From: Leuconostoc falkenbergense
GTDB lineage: Bacteria; Bacillota; Bacilli; Lactobacillales; Lactobacillaceae
Direction of reading: 5' to 3'
Assembly: GCF_014634805.1 (NCBI RefSeq)
Contig: NZ_BMBS01000005.1
Coordinates: 1-64,000 of the forward strand
DNA length: 64,000 nucleotides
Under the pieces are notes generated by a model. That model made no database searches. It had not been told where the DNA came from and saw only the letters and a program-made list of their open reading frames with translations. A program made the position numbers and the translations under genes. Shown here piece by piece: positions 41,645 to 50,195 of this stretch (position 1 is its first letter; each line of letters begins with the position of its first letter).

Positions 41645-42982
41645 ATGCAGAGAATAACAGATTGGTTACAGAAAAATTTGGTGCCGATTGGCGCGAAACT
41701 ATCGTCTATTAAGGCACTGAATGCTATTCGTGATGGTATCGCCTTGGCGATTCCTCTGATTTTGGTCGGATCTTTGGCGATGATTATTCGTAATTTTCCA
41801 ACCCCTAATGATATGTGGGTGACATGGATTACTGCTAATGGTGTCTTAAATTGGTTGGTGAAAATCATTTACGGTACGTTTTACTTAGTCGGTATCGTTT
41901 CAGTCGTTGGTATCGCTTCCAATTATGCCAAGTTGCTATCACCAAAGGCTGATGGTATTTCAGCAGGTGTCTTAGCACTTGGTGGTTATTTCGTTTCGAC
42001 ACCATATTTAAATGGTGCTAACGGCAACCAAGCGTGGGGTGCTAAAGTCGCAATTGCCGACCAAGGAATTGCATATTCAGCAACAAACGCTAACGGTATG
42101 TTTGCAGCGATTATTATTGGACTGGTGTCAGCAGCCATTTATGCTTGGTTCTTAAATCATAACATTACCATCAAAATGCCTGATTCAGTACCACCAGCCG
42201 TTGGACATTCATTTGCGGCATTAATTCATGGATTTGTGATTATTTTGCTCTGGGCCTTGCTTTATGCGCTATTCCAAGCAACTGGCTTGGTATCTATTCA
42301 CAATATTTTACAAATGATTTTGGGTGATCCACTAAAAGCGTTCGGTGGTTCATTAATTGGTGCAATTGTGGTAGCGGTGCTTGTGTCGCTATTCTGGTTC
42401 ATTGGAATTCACGGTGGTAACTTAGTTGGTGCTATTATGTCACCTATCTTCTTGCAATTGATGCAAGAAAACGTTGACGCAGCCAAAGCAGGTAAAGCAT
42501 TACCAGAAGTTATTACACAGCCATTTATGGATAATTTTGTCTATATTGGTGGTGGTGGTGCGACGTTAGGTTTGATGATTGCACTCGCTATTTTTGCAAA
42601 ATCAAAGCAAAATAAAGCAATGCGACCACTGACATTAGTGCCTGGTATCTTTAACATTAACGAGCCGACAATGTTTGGTTTGCCAGTTGTTTTGAATGTT
42701 TACTTAATCGTACCGTTCCTGATTGTGCCAGTGATGAATGTCTTGATTTCATATTTTGCGATGTCATCAGGATTAGTTGCACGTACAACAGGTACACCTG
42801 TACCCTGGACGATGCCACCAGTGATTTCTGGTTTCTTGGCAACCTCAAGTATTTCTGGTGCGGTGTTACAAATCGTTTTGATTCTCTTGGATCTATTAAT
42901 TTGGATTCCGTTCTTCAAAGTGTTTGATAAAGCGCTTTTGGATGAAGAAAAGCAAGCTGATAGCGACGCTGTTGTTGGATAG
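41645..42982 (+). CDS. PTS lactose/cellobiose-family IIC permease
   Basis: The start at 41645 follows GGAGGAG; an earlier frame from 41591 lacks such a site. The 445-residue IIC protein has about ten membrane segments and the family core HGGNLVGAIMSPIFLQLM, GGGGATLGLMIAL and FNINEPTMFGLPVVLN, where the Glu of NEP is a conserved sugar-binding residue. It takes up a beta-glucoside, chitobiose or similar sugar, phosphorylated by separate IIA and IIB. None adjoin it; the IIB-like protein at 19201 lacks the phospho-Cys. The NagR and cre sites upstream suggest an amino-sugar substrate such as chitobiose. It ends with a bidirectional terminator. Confidence 0.9.
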   Translation: MQRITDWLQKNLVPIGAKLSSIKALNAIRDGIALAIPLILVGSLAMIIRNFPTPNDMWVTWITANGVLNWLVKIIYGTFYLVGIVSVVGIASNYAKLLSPKADGISAGVLALGGYFVSTPYLNGANGNQAWGAKVAIADQGIAYSATNANGMFAAIIIGLVSAAIYAWFLNHNITIKMPDSVPPAVGHSFAALIHGFVIILLWALLYALFQATGLVSIHNILQMILGDPLKAFGGSLIGAIVVAVLVSLFWFIGIHGGNLVGAIMSPIFLQLMQENVDAAKAGKALPEVITQPFMDNFVYIGGGGATLGLMIALAIFAKSKQNKAMRPLTLVPGIFNINEPTMFGLPVVLNVYLIVPFLIVPVMNVLISYFAMSSGLVARTTGTPVPWTMPPVISGFLATSSISGAVLQIVLILLDLLIWIPFFKVFDKALLDEEKQADSDAVVG

Positions 42983-42985
42983 TAT

Positions 42986-43020
42986 AAAAGCTTTAATCAA
43001 ATTTTTGATTAAAGCTTTTA
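42986..43020. terminator. Bidirectional terminator overlapping the glycosyltransferase 3' end
   Basis: AAAAGCTTTAATCAA pairs with TTGATTAAAGCTTTT around a 5-nt loop. The stem codes for the last residues (SFNQKFD) and stop of the minus-strand glycosyltransferase while ending the IIC transcript on the plus strand. Confidence 0.85.
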
Positions 43021-43997
43021 TTTTGAATCGTAATCAATGTTTTTTGGGTAAATGAACCTTGAGCGAGTTGCGACGCTATGGGTTGAATATTTGCTTGCCA
43101 TGTTTGATATTGATTGGGGGATATGTCGCTGATATGATTGAGCTCATTGAGACTGTTGATGGTCAAACCGATGTTATACTTTTTGATAATACTGGCAAGG
43201 ACACTTTTTTGCCAAGCAATTAAAGGTAATCCTGCTCTAAGATAAAGACTCGCTTTGTGTGGTGCGTTGTATTTAGTGTAGCTTTGATATGTTTTGTCTT
43301 CAAAATCATTATCCCATATCAAACCAAATCCAGAGGTAAGTTGGTTTAAAATATCATCAGGGTCAAAATTACCATGGTAACTAACCTGATTAGGGAAAAC
43401 AAAATCACGCCATTTTTTGGGAACAGAGCCAAATAAGTTGATTTGTGGCCCGTCGTAATTTTTTAGCCAAGGTGACTTTTGAAAAGTACCAGCAAAGTTA
43501 ATGAGGTGGCTATATGAAGCTAAGTTGTCGACTTCCCCAAGATAATCAAATAAAGGTTGAATAATGAAGTTTGAGTTGACGCCCATACCTCTAAGGGTGT
43601 TGGCCATGGCCTCTGAATGAACAATAATAGTATTGTACTGCTTTAAAACAGACAATTCCCAAGCATCGGTTTTGACCAGGCGAAGTGGTTCAATATCATG
43701 AATTAAAACAATACTGTGTGCGGAACGGTTATTAATCTCCTGTACCCACTGTTGCTCAAAATGGCAACTCATATAGCTAGGGAATTGATGAATTACAATA
43801 TCATCTGCTTTGACAGCGTTAAGCCAAGTTTTAATATGGTTCTGTCGCGTTTCATTGTCAAAACGAACATCATTGTAGCGGGCAATAGGTAAAATTGTCC
43901 AACCTTGTTTCTGAGCAATTTGAGCATAATCTGATTTTGCTTTTAAAGCACCTGGTGGCATCCATGGTTCAATTGTGTGCGTGATGAAATAAGTCAT
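42993..43997 (-). CDS. Glycosyltransferase, Gtf3/galactofuranosyltransferase-like
   Basis: The 334-residue cytosolic protein resembles the Gtf3/beta-1,6-galactofuranosyltransferase group: HQFPSYMSCHFEQQWVQEI, VLIHDIEPLRL, a PLFDYLG link, SYHGNFDPDDILNQLTSGFGLIWD and an acceptor of NDP-sugar in KYNAPHKASLYLRAGLPLIAW. Such enzymes add sugar to exopolysaccharide, teichoic acid or glycoprotein precursors. No polysaccharide gene cluster is nearby, so the acceptor is unknown. It is monocistronic and divergent from the nucleoside-binding protein gene. Confidence 0.75.
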   Translation of the reverse strand: MTYFITHTIEPWMPPGALKAKSDYAQIAQKQGWTILPIARYNDVRFDNETRQNHIKTWLNAVKADDIVIHQFPSYMSCHFEQQWVQEINNRSAHSIVLIHDIEPLRLVKTDAWELSVLKQYNTIIVHSEAMANTLRGMGVNSNFIIQPLFDYLGEVDNLASYSHLINFAGTFQKSPWLKNYDGPQINLFGSVPKKWRDFVFPNQVSYHGNFDPDDILNQLTSGFGLIWDNDFEDKTYQSYTKYNAPHKASLYLRAGLPLIAWQKSVLASIIKKYNIGLTINSLNELNHISDISPNQYQTWQANIQPIASQLAQGSFTQKTLITIQNKSFNQKFD

Positions 43998-44011
43998 AGC
44001 GATATTATACC

Positions 44012-44055
44012 AAAATCCGAACTATTTTTTGAAAATCAATTAAAATCCGAACTAT
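44012..44055 (+). promoter_or_regulatory. Tandem PurBoxes ahead of the nucleoside-binding protein gene
   Basis: AAAATCCGAACTAT occurs twice in direct orientation, at 44012-44025 and 44042-44055, 30 bp apart start to start. Both contain the PurBox core WWWCCGAACWWT of Gram-positive PurR. PurR activates or represses depending on promoter layout and senses PRPP. The sites lie between the divergent glycosyltransferase and nucleoside-binding protein genes and are nearer the former's start. Confidence 0.85.
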
Positions 44056-44169
44056 ATTAGAAAGATAATTGCAATATTCGGCAATTAGTTGTCTTTTTAA
44101 CCAAATTTTAACATAAAAATCTGCTTAAAGTCGGATAATGTAGATATTAACTTTTGGGAGAAGAAAAAC

Positions 44170-45225
44170 ATGCAACGTTCAGCAAAAATTGGTATCGGTG
44201 CGGCGGCAATCGTCGTTATTGCGGGTGGTATATACGCGGCAACACAACAATCAACAAAGAAAAGTTCTGGCTATGCTGTGGCTTTGGTAACAGATGGTGG
44301 TGGCATAGATGATCGATCATTTAACCAATCGGCATGGGAAGGGTTGGAGTCTTATGGAAAAGCCAATGGCCTGAAGCAAGGAAAAGGCGGGTACAACTAT
44401 TTTCAGAGTACAGATACATCAGAAATAAAGACTAATTTGCAAACGGCCGTTAAAGGTGGTTATAAGTTAGTTTATGGTGTTGGATTCGCGGCGGCACCTG
44501 CTGTAACTAGCGTTGCTAAAGCTAACCCTAAGACAAATTTTGCCATTATTGATACAGTGATTGCTAAGAAAAATGTTGCTTCATTGACATTTAAAACAGA
44601 ACAATCATCATACTTGGCTGGTGTTGCGGCAGCTAAGCAATCAAAGAGCGGCACGGTTGGTTTTGTGGGTGGCATACATGGTGATGTCATCGACACTTTT
44701 GAGGCCGGTTTTAAAGCCGGTGTTAAGGCAACGAACACTAACATCAAAGTATTAACGCAGTATACTGATTCATTCACGGATGCCGCCAAAGGCAAGACAA
44801 TTGCTGCATCAATGACTGCCAATGGTGCCGATGTTATTTTCCAAGCAGCTGGTGGTGCTGGAAATGGTGTCTTTGCAGAAGCTAAGGCAGCAAACCAAAA
44901 AGAAAGTGCCGATTCCGATAAGAAAATTTGGGTAATTGGTGTTGATCGTGATCAAAAGTCTGATGGTAATTACAAGGATAAAGATGGCAAGTCATCTAAC
45001 TTCACCTTGGTATCAGCAGTAAAGCGCGTCGATAGTGCGGTTGAAGATGTTGCGACAAAGGCCAAAAATGACAAATTCCCTGGTGGTAAAACAATCACAT
45101 ATGGCTTGAAAGAAAAAGGTGTCAGTCTATCTAAGGATTCTGCTTCTAGCAGTGTTTGGTCAGCAGTTCAGTCAGCACAAAAGAAGATTGTCGCTGGTGA
45201 TATCAAAGTACCTGTTCATCCATAA
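44170..45225 (+). CDS. BMP-family (PnrA-like) nucleoside-binding protein
   Basis: The 351-residue protein belongs to the BMP/PnrA family of purine-nucleoside binding proteins: VALVTDGGGIDDRSFNQSAWEGL, YGVGFAAAPAV, GTVGFVGGIHGDVIDTFEAGFKAG and IWVIGVDRDQ. It has an N-terminal hydrophobic anchor (KIGIGAAAIVVIAGGIYAA) with no lipobox Cys, as in the MetQ proteins of this window. The ATPase and permeases of the system are not adjacent. TTGGGAG precedes the ATG. PurBoxes upstream and guaC downstream link it to purine supply. Confidence 0.9.
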   Translation: MQRSAKIGIGAAAIVVIAGGIYAATQQSTKKSSGYAVALVTDGGGIDDRSFNQSAWEGLESYGKANGLKQGKGGYNYFQSTDTSEIKTNLQTAVKGGYKLVYGVGFAAAPAVTSVAKANPKTNFAIIDTVIAKKNVASLTFKTEQSSYLAGVAAAKQSKSGTVGFVGGIHGDVIDTFEAGFKAGVKATNTNIKVLTQYTDSFTDAAKGKTIAASMTANGADVIFQAAGGAGNGVFAEAKAANQKESADSDKKIWVIGVDRDQKSDGNYKDKDGKSSNFTLVSAVKRVDSAVEDVATKAKNDKFPGGKTITYGLKEKGVSLSKDSASSSVWSAVQSAQKKIVAGDIKVPVHP

Positions 45226-45241
45226 TCTCGTTTTAAAAATT

Positions 45242-45265
45242 AATCGCAGTGATGCGATTTTTTTT
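45242..45265 (+). terminator. Terminator of the nucleoside-binding protein gene
   Basis: AATCGCA pairs with TGCGATT around GTGA and is followed by T6. Confidence 0.85.
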
Positions 45266-45393
45266 GTATAACAATATAAAAACGAACAATTATATATATT
45301 TTGAATTTAATTTCGTCTTTTGTTTACAAATTAGTCATGATTCCCCTTGAAAAGTCTGTATAATAGTCATTGGAGTTTAGGAAAAGGATGACT

Positions 45394-46383
45394 ATGATGG
45401 ATTTTAATACAGTTTTTGATTATGAAGACGTTCAACTAATCCCCAATTTGGGAATACTTGAATCACGTTCCCAGGCGGATACGTCAGTCAAATTGGGACG
45501 ATATACCTTTAAGTTACCAGTTGTAGCAGCCAACATGCAGACGGTTATTGATGAACCGTTAGCAAAACATTTAGCGGCCAATGGTTACTTTTATGTGATG
45601 CATCGTTTTGAACCAAGTAAACGATTAGATTTTGTTAAAAGTATGCAATCTGAGCAGCTGATTGCGTCTATTTCTGTGGGCATTAAGCCGGAAGAATATC
45701 AATTTATTGATGATCTTAAATCAGCAGGACTAGTGCCCGAATTTATCACTGTTGACGTTGCGCATGGGCATGCTGTACCAGTTATCGACATGGTAAGGTA
45801 CATTAAAAAAACTTTACCAGATAGTTTTGTTATCGCTGGTAACTTGGCAACGGCCGAGGCTGTTAGGGATCTTGAAAATGCCGGCGCCGATGCTACTAAA
45901 GTGGGTGTGGGTCCTGGGAAGGCTTGTATTACGAAATTAAAAACCGGATTTGGGACTGGCGGTTGGCAATTAGCGGCATTGCGCTTATGTGCTAAGGCAG
46001 CAAAAAAGCCAATAATCACTGATGGTGGTATTCGTCATAATGGTGACATAGCTAAATCAATTCGGTTTGGTGCGACAATGTGCATGATTGGCTCATTATT
46101 TGCGGGCCATGACGAAACACCTGGTGATATTGTCGAAATCAATGGTGACAAATTTAAGATGTACTTTGGTTCTGCTTCACAGTTTCAAAAGGGTGAATAC
46201 AAGCATGTTGAGGGTAAAAAATTGTTAGTACCTTATCGTGGTAGTATTGATACCACGATACGTGAAATAAAAGAAGATTTGCAATCATCAATTTCTTATT
46301 CTGGTGGTCGTGAGCTAGCAGACCTTAAACGTGTTGATTATGTCATTGTTAAAAATTCGATTAGTAATGGTGATACTTATTAA
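45394..46383 (+). CDS. guaC: GMP reductase
   Basis: The start at 45394 (MMDFN) is chosen because GGAAAAGG lies just ahead; a TTG at 45370 and an ATG at 45388 in the same frame are less well placed. The 329-residue enzyme reduces GMP to IMP with NADPH, balancing purine pools. IMPDH/GMPR barrel motifs [30 protein letters not shown] (catalytic Cys in KAC) and [19 protein letters not shown] identify the Firmicute GuaC branch. TGTATAAT upstream is an extended -10. It follows the nucleoside-binding gene but has its own promoter and lies behind a terminator. Confidence 0.95.
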   Translation: MMDFNTVFDYEDVQLIPNLGILESRSQADTSVKLGRYTFKLPVVAANMQTVIDEPLAKHLAANGYFYVMHRFEPSKRLDFVKSMQSEQLIASISVGIKPEEYQFIDDLKSAGLVPEFITVDVAHGHAVPVIDMVRYIKKTLPDSFVIAGNLATAEAVRDLENAGADATKVGVGPGKACITKLKTGFGTGGWQLAALRLCAKAAKKPIITDGGIRHNGDIAKSIRFGATMCMIGSLFAGHDETPGDIVEINGDKFKMYFGSASQFQKGEYKHVEGKKLLVPYRGSIDTTIREIKEDLQSSISYSGGRELADLKRVDYVIVKNSISNGDTY

Positions 46384-46403
46384 AAATAGAAAAATATGTT
46401 AAG

Positions 46404-46441
46404 AAAACTGACATGATATTGTGTGATCGTCAGCTTTTTTG
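46404..46441 (+). terminator. Weak terminator after guaC
   Basis: CTGAC (46408-46412) pairs with GTCAG (46429-46433) below a long loop, followed by CTTTTTT. The short stem makes this less certain than the others. Confidence 0.45.
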
Positions 46442-46456
46442 CTATACTGGAGTATT

Positions 46457-47899
46457 ATGAAAAAGATATGGATATTTTGTGTTGCTTTTTTAGCAACTGT
46501 CACAATGATGATGGGTATCACGAAGGTTGACGCCGCACAGCCTAACTACATTATCACAACTGATGCGACGTACCCTCCGTTTGATTTTCAAGATAAAAAT
46601 AATCAATACACTGGTATTGACCAAGAAATTTTGAAAACAATTGCCAAACGCGAAGGTTTTACCTATACGCTTAAGCCAATGAGCTTCAATGCTGCTACGC
46701 AATCAGTAACATCTGGACAAGCGGACGCAGTGATTGCAGGTATGTCAATTACTGATGAGCGTAAACAAGTTTTTGATTTTGGGACACCGTACTATAAGTC
46801 TGGAATTGCTTGGGCGGTTAAAAAAGGCTCAGCTATCAAGTCATTGCAAGATTTGAAGGGTAAAACTGTTGCGATTAAAACAGGAACTGCTGGCGCTGAT
46901 TATGCTTTATCAATCCAGAAAAAATATGGCTTTAAGGTAACTTATTTTAGTGATTCTGATACACTTTATAATGATGTGATTAATGGCAACTCACAAGCTA
47001 CTTTTGGCGACTTACCAGTTTTGCAGTATACTATCAAAAATGGTACCAAGTTAAAAGTGATGAACCCAACTAATCCATACGAGGCTGGTTGGTACGGTTT
47101 TGCGGTTAAAAAAGGTGATAACGCGCAATTGTTAGCTTCTTTTAATAAGGGATTCGCCGCGATTAAAAAAGATGGCACTTATCAAAAGATCGTAAACAAA
47201 TATTTAGGCGCTCCGGCTTCAGAATTTACTGGTAGTAAATCAGACAATAGCTCGGTATTTGGTATTTTAAAGTCCAATGAAAATGCCTTTATGAAGGGAT
47301 TGTGGCAAACAATCCTATTAACATTGTTTGGTATTATTTTAGCTTCAATTTGGGGCATTTTACTTGGTATCATGGGTGTTAGCCAAAATAGTGTGATTAG
47401 GGGTATCTCAACCACAATCATTTACATCTTCCGTGGTATGCCGTTAATGGTATTAGCATTTTTCATTTATATTGGACTGCCTGGCGTTATTGGTACTAAA
47501 ATCCCAGCATTTACGGCTGGTGTCATCACACTGATTTTGAATGAGGGTGCATATACTGGTGCGTTTGTACGTGGTGGTTTTAAAGCAGTTGACAAAGGTC
47601 AAATGGAAGCGGCACGAAGTCTTGGATTTACTTATGGTAAGTCAATGTATAAAGTGATTATGCCCCAAGGACTCAAAATTATGGTGCCGAGTTTTATTAA
47701 TCAATTCATCATCACTTTAAAAGATACATCAATTTTGTCGGCAATTGGTATTTTGGAATTAACACAAACAGGGACCTTAATTGTCTCTCGTAACTCACAG
47801 GGCTTTCGTGTATGGGCTATTATTGCTGTGATATATTTGGTTGTAATCACGTTACTGACTTGGTTTAGTAATTGGGTAGAAAAGAGGACGCGTTCATGA
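46457..47899 (+). CDS. glnP: Fused substrate-binding protein/permease of a glutamine-type ABC importer
   Basis: Start at 46457 follows TGGAG. The 480-residue protein has a signal peptide (1-25), an amino-acid binding domain (about 28-255: [28 protein letters not shown]...) and a fused permease (about 280-480) with the EAA loop [25 protein letters not shown]. This layout is that of GlnPH importers for glutamine, glutamate or asparagine in lactic acid bacteria. The binding domain is tethered outside the membrane. Its stop overlaps the ATPase start by 4 bp. A close paralogue follows the ATPase (48697-50148). Confidence 0.92.
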   Translation: MKKIWIFCVAFLATVTMMMGITKVDAAQPNYIITTDATYPPFDFQDKNNQYTGIDQEILKTIAKREGFTYTLKPMSFNAATQSVTSGQADAVIAGMSITDERKQVFDFGTPYYKSGIAWAVKKGSAIKSLQDLKGKTVAIKTGTAGADYALSIQKKYGFKVTYFSDSDTLYNDVINGNSQATFGDLPVLQYTIKNGTKLKVMNPTNPYEAGWYGFAVKKGDNAQLLASFNKGFAAIKKDGTYQKIVNKYLGAPASEFTGSKSDNSSVFGILKSNENAFMKGLWQTILLTLFGIILASIWGILLGIMGVSQNSVIRGISTTIIYIFRGMPLMVLAFFIYIGLPGVIGTKIPAFTAGVITLILNEGAYTGAFVRGGFKAVDKGQMEAARSLGFTYGKSMYKVIMPQGLKIMVPSFINQFIITLKDTSILSAIGILELTQTGTLIVSRNSQGFRVWAIIAVIYLVVITLLTWFSNWVEKRTRS

Positions 47900-48642
47900 G
47901 TGAAGCACAAGTAAAAGTGCATGTTGATAAAGTTAATAAATCTTATGGTGAAAACCATGTTTTGCGCGATATTTCATTGGATATTGCCGAAAACGAAGTG
48001 GTTGTTATGATTGGACCATCAGGATCAGGTAAATCAACCTTTTTGCGGATGTTAAACCAATTAGAAACACCTGATAATGGGACAATCATTGTTGATGGCT
48101 ATGATATTTCAGATAAAAATACGGATATCAACAAGGTTCGCGAAAACATCGGTATGGTGTTTCAAAACTTCAACTTGTTCAATAATTACACCGTGCTAGA
48201 AAATATCATGTTAGCACCTGTTGAACTCAAAAAACTAGACAAAGTTGCAGCAGAGAAAAAAGCACGTGAACTTCTTGAAACTGTTGGTTTATCTGATAAA
48301 GCGGATATGCCAGTTAGTTCCTTATCTGGTGGTCAAAAGCAACGTATCGCGATTGCACGCGCATTAGCAATGACGCCAGATATTATGTTGTTTGATGAAC
48401 CAACTTCTGCGCTGGATCCTGAAATGGTTGGCGATGTACTTGATGTTATGAAAAATTTGGCCGAGTCTGGTATGACAATGATTATCGTGACACATGAAAT
48501 GGGCTTTGCCAAGCAAGTAGCTGATCGTGTTGTTTTCTTTGAATCAGGTAAAATTCAAGAATCAGGAACACCAGATCAAGTATTTGATGCACCAAAGAAT
48601 GAACGTCTACAAGAATTTTTGAGTAAAGTCACGCATGCTTAA
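47896..48642 (+). CDS. glnQ: Amino-acid ABC transporter ATPase, GlnQ-type
   Basis: The start at 47896 has GAGGA 7 nt upstream and overlaps the previous stop in ATGA. The 248-residue ATPase has [35 protein letters not shown] and VTHEMGF. It energises the fused permease upstream and, since no other ATPase is near, most likely also the paralogue downstream. A terminator at 48661-48685 then ends this transcript. Confidence 0.94.
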   Translation: MSEAQVKVHVDKVNKSYGENHVLRDISLDIAENEVVVMIGPSGSGKSTFLRMLNQLETPDNGTIIVDGYDISDKNTDINKVRENIGMVFQNFNLFNNYTVLENIMLAPVELKKLDKVAAEKKARELLETVGLSDKADMPVSSLSGGQKQRIAIARALAMTPDIMLFDEPTSALDPEMVGDVLDVMKNLAESGMTMIIVTHEMGFAKQVADRVVFFESGKIQESGTPDQVFDAPKNERLQEFLSKVTHA

Positions 48643-48660
48643 CCGTGGCGTATGAATGAC

Positions 48661-48685
48661 AGGTGGCCATAGCGCCACCTTTTTT
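48661..48685 (+). terminator. Terminator after glnQ
   Basis: AGGTGGC pairs with GCCACCT around CATAGC and is followed by T6. It partly separates glnQ from the second fused permease gene. Confidence 0.85.
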
Positions 48686-48696
48686 GGGGAGAAAAA

Positions 48697-50148
48697 ATGT
48701 TTAAAAAAGGTATACTAATAAGTTTTTTGGCAATGTTGTCGATTACCACGTTTGTTTTTGCAATGGGTGATAATTTAGTTCATGCGGATAAACCGAATTA
48801 TATCATTTCAACTGATGCAACCTATCCGCCGTTTGATTTTCAGGATAAAAATAATCAGTATGTGGGTATCGATCAAGATATTTTGAAAGAAATTTCGAAA
48901 CGAGAAAATTTCACTTATACGTTAAAACCAATGAGCTTTAATTCAGCAGCACAACTTGTTTCAAATGGACAAGCTGACGGCATTATTGCGGGTATGGTAA
49001 TTACGGAGGAGCGTAAGGCCGTTTATGATCACTCAACACCTTACTATAAAACGGGTGTGGCTTGGATTGTCAAAAAAGACAGCAAAATTAAGTCATTAAA
49101 AGACTTAAAAGGCAAAACTGTTGCTTTAAAGACGGGTACGGCCGCTTCAGAATATGGTAAATCTTTGCAAGCTAAGTATGGGTTTAATGTTAAATACTTT
49201 AACGATACAGACACAATGTACAATGATGTTGCGGTGGGCAATTCTGCTGCAACATTTGAAGATATGCCAGTTATTCAGTATGCTATCAAAAATGGTGTTA
49301 AGTTGAAGGTTATGAATGCCGATAATCCAGGGAACGCTGGTTGGTATGGATTTTTTGTTAAAAAAGGTGAGAACAAAGCGCTGTTGTCAGCTTTCAACCG
49401 TGGTTTTGCTGCTATTAAGAAAGATGGTACGTATGACAAAATCGTTGCAAAATATCTAGGTGCTAATCAATCTACATTCACTGGCGCCAAAAAGGATAAT
49501 TTTTCTGTTCTGGGTATCTTAAAGGCGAATAAAAGTGCCTTTTTGAAGGGCCTGTGGCAAACAATTATGCTCACATTCCTTGGCATTATTTTAGCTTCAA
49601 TTTGGGGTGTCGTGTTAGGCGTAATGGGTGTTAGCCAAAATAAATTTGTACGTGGCGTATCGACGACGATTATATATATTTTCCGTGGATTACCACTTAT
49701 GGTGTTGGCATTCTTTATTTATATCGGTTTGCCTGGTGTGATTGGGGCCAAAATTCCTGCTTTCACTGCCGGGGTATTGACATTAGTTCTTAATGAAGGC
49801 GCTTATACAGGTGCTTTTGTCCGTGGTGGTTTTGAAGCGGTGGAAGTTGGTCAGATGGAAGCAGCACGATCGTTGGGATTACCTTATCGTACAGCAATGC
49901 GGCGTGTAATTATGCCGCAAGGTTTAAAAATTATGGTGCCAAGTTTCATTAATCAATTCATTATTACATTGAAAGACACCTCAATTTTGTCAGCGATTGG
50001 TTTGCTAGAATTGACACAAACCGGTTCCTTAATTGTTGCACGTAATTCCCAAGGTTTCCGCGTATGGGCAATTGTGGCTATCATGTATCTGATTATCATT
50101 ACATTACTTACTTGGTTTAGCAATTGGGCGCAAAAAAAATTGCAATAA
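48697..50148 (+). CDS. Second fused substrate-binding protein/permease of a glutamine-type ABC importer
   Basis: The 483-residue protein has the same layout as the one at 46457-47899 and most aligned residues are identical: signal peptide (1-29), binding domain with [26 protein letters not shown], and permease with [25 protein letters not shown]. The binding pocket differs at scattered positions, so a related amino acid may be preferred. The ribosome-binding site GGGGAGA directly follows the terminator at 48661-48685; reduced read-through would give less of this protein than of the first. No ATPase of its own. Confidence 0.92.
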   Translation: MFKKGILISFLAMLSITTFVFAMGDNLVHADKPNYIISTDATYPPFDFQDKNNQYVGIDQDILKEISKRENFTYTLKPMSFNSAAQLVSNGQADGIIAGMVITEERKAVYDHSTPYYKTGVAWIVKKDSKIKSLKDLKGKTVALKTGTAASEYGKSLQAKYGFNVKYFNDTDTMYNDVAVGNSAATFEDMPVIQYAIKNGVKLKVMNADNPGNAGWYGFFVKKGENKALLSAFNRGFAAIKKDGTYDKIVAKYLGANQSTFTGAKKDNFSVLGILKANKSAFLKGLWQTIMLTFLGIILASIWGVVLGVMGVSQNKFVRGVSTTIIYIFRGLPLMVLAFFIYIGLPGVIGAKIPAFTAGVLTLVLNEGAYTGAFVRGGFEAVEVGQMEAARSLGLPYRTAMRRVIMPQGLKIMVPSFINQFIITLKDTSILSAIGLLELTQTGSLIVARNSQGFRVWAIVAIMYLIIITLLTWFSNWAQKKLQ

Positions 50149-50153
50149 AACAA

Positions 50154-50195
50154 AAACACTTCCAAATCGTATGATATGATTGGAGGTGTTTTTTT
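50154..50195 (+). terminator. Terminator whose 3' arm holds the coiA Shine-Dalgarno
   Basis: AACACTTCCAAATC pairs with GATTGGAGGTGTT, then T7. The GGAGG (50182-50186) of the next gene lies in the 3' arm and the ATG (50196) comes directly after the T-run, so RNA that reads through would have its ribosome-binding site in a stem. Confidence 0.85.

Noticed and set aside
45226-45393. Purine riboswitch ahead of guaC
   Set aside because: I looked for the conserved purine aptamer loops and three-way junction pattern and did not find them; only a terminator and an extended -10 are seen.
46441-46460. TATACT close to the first fused permease gene as a promoter giving a leaderless mRNA
   Set aside because: The Shine-Dalgarno TGGAG lies between this box and the ATG, which argues for an upstream transcript start; no -35 is visible.
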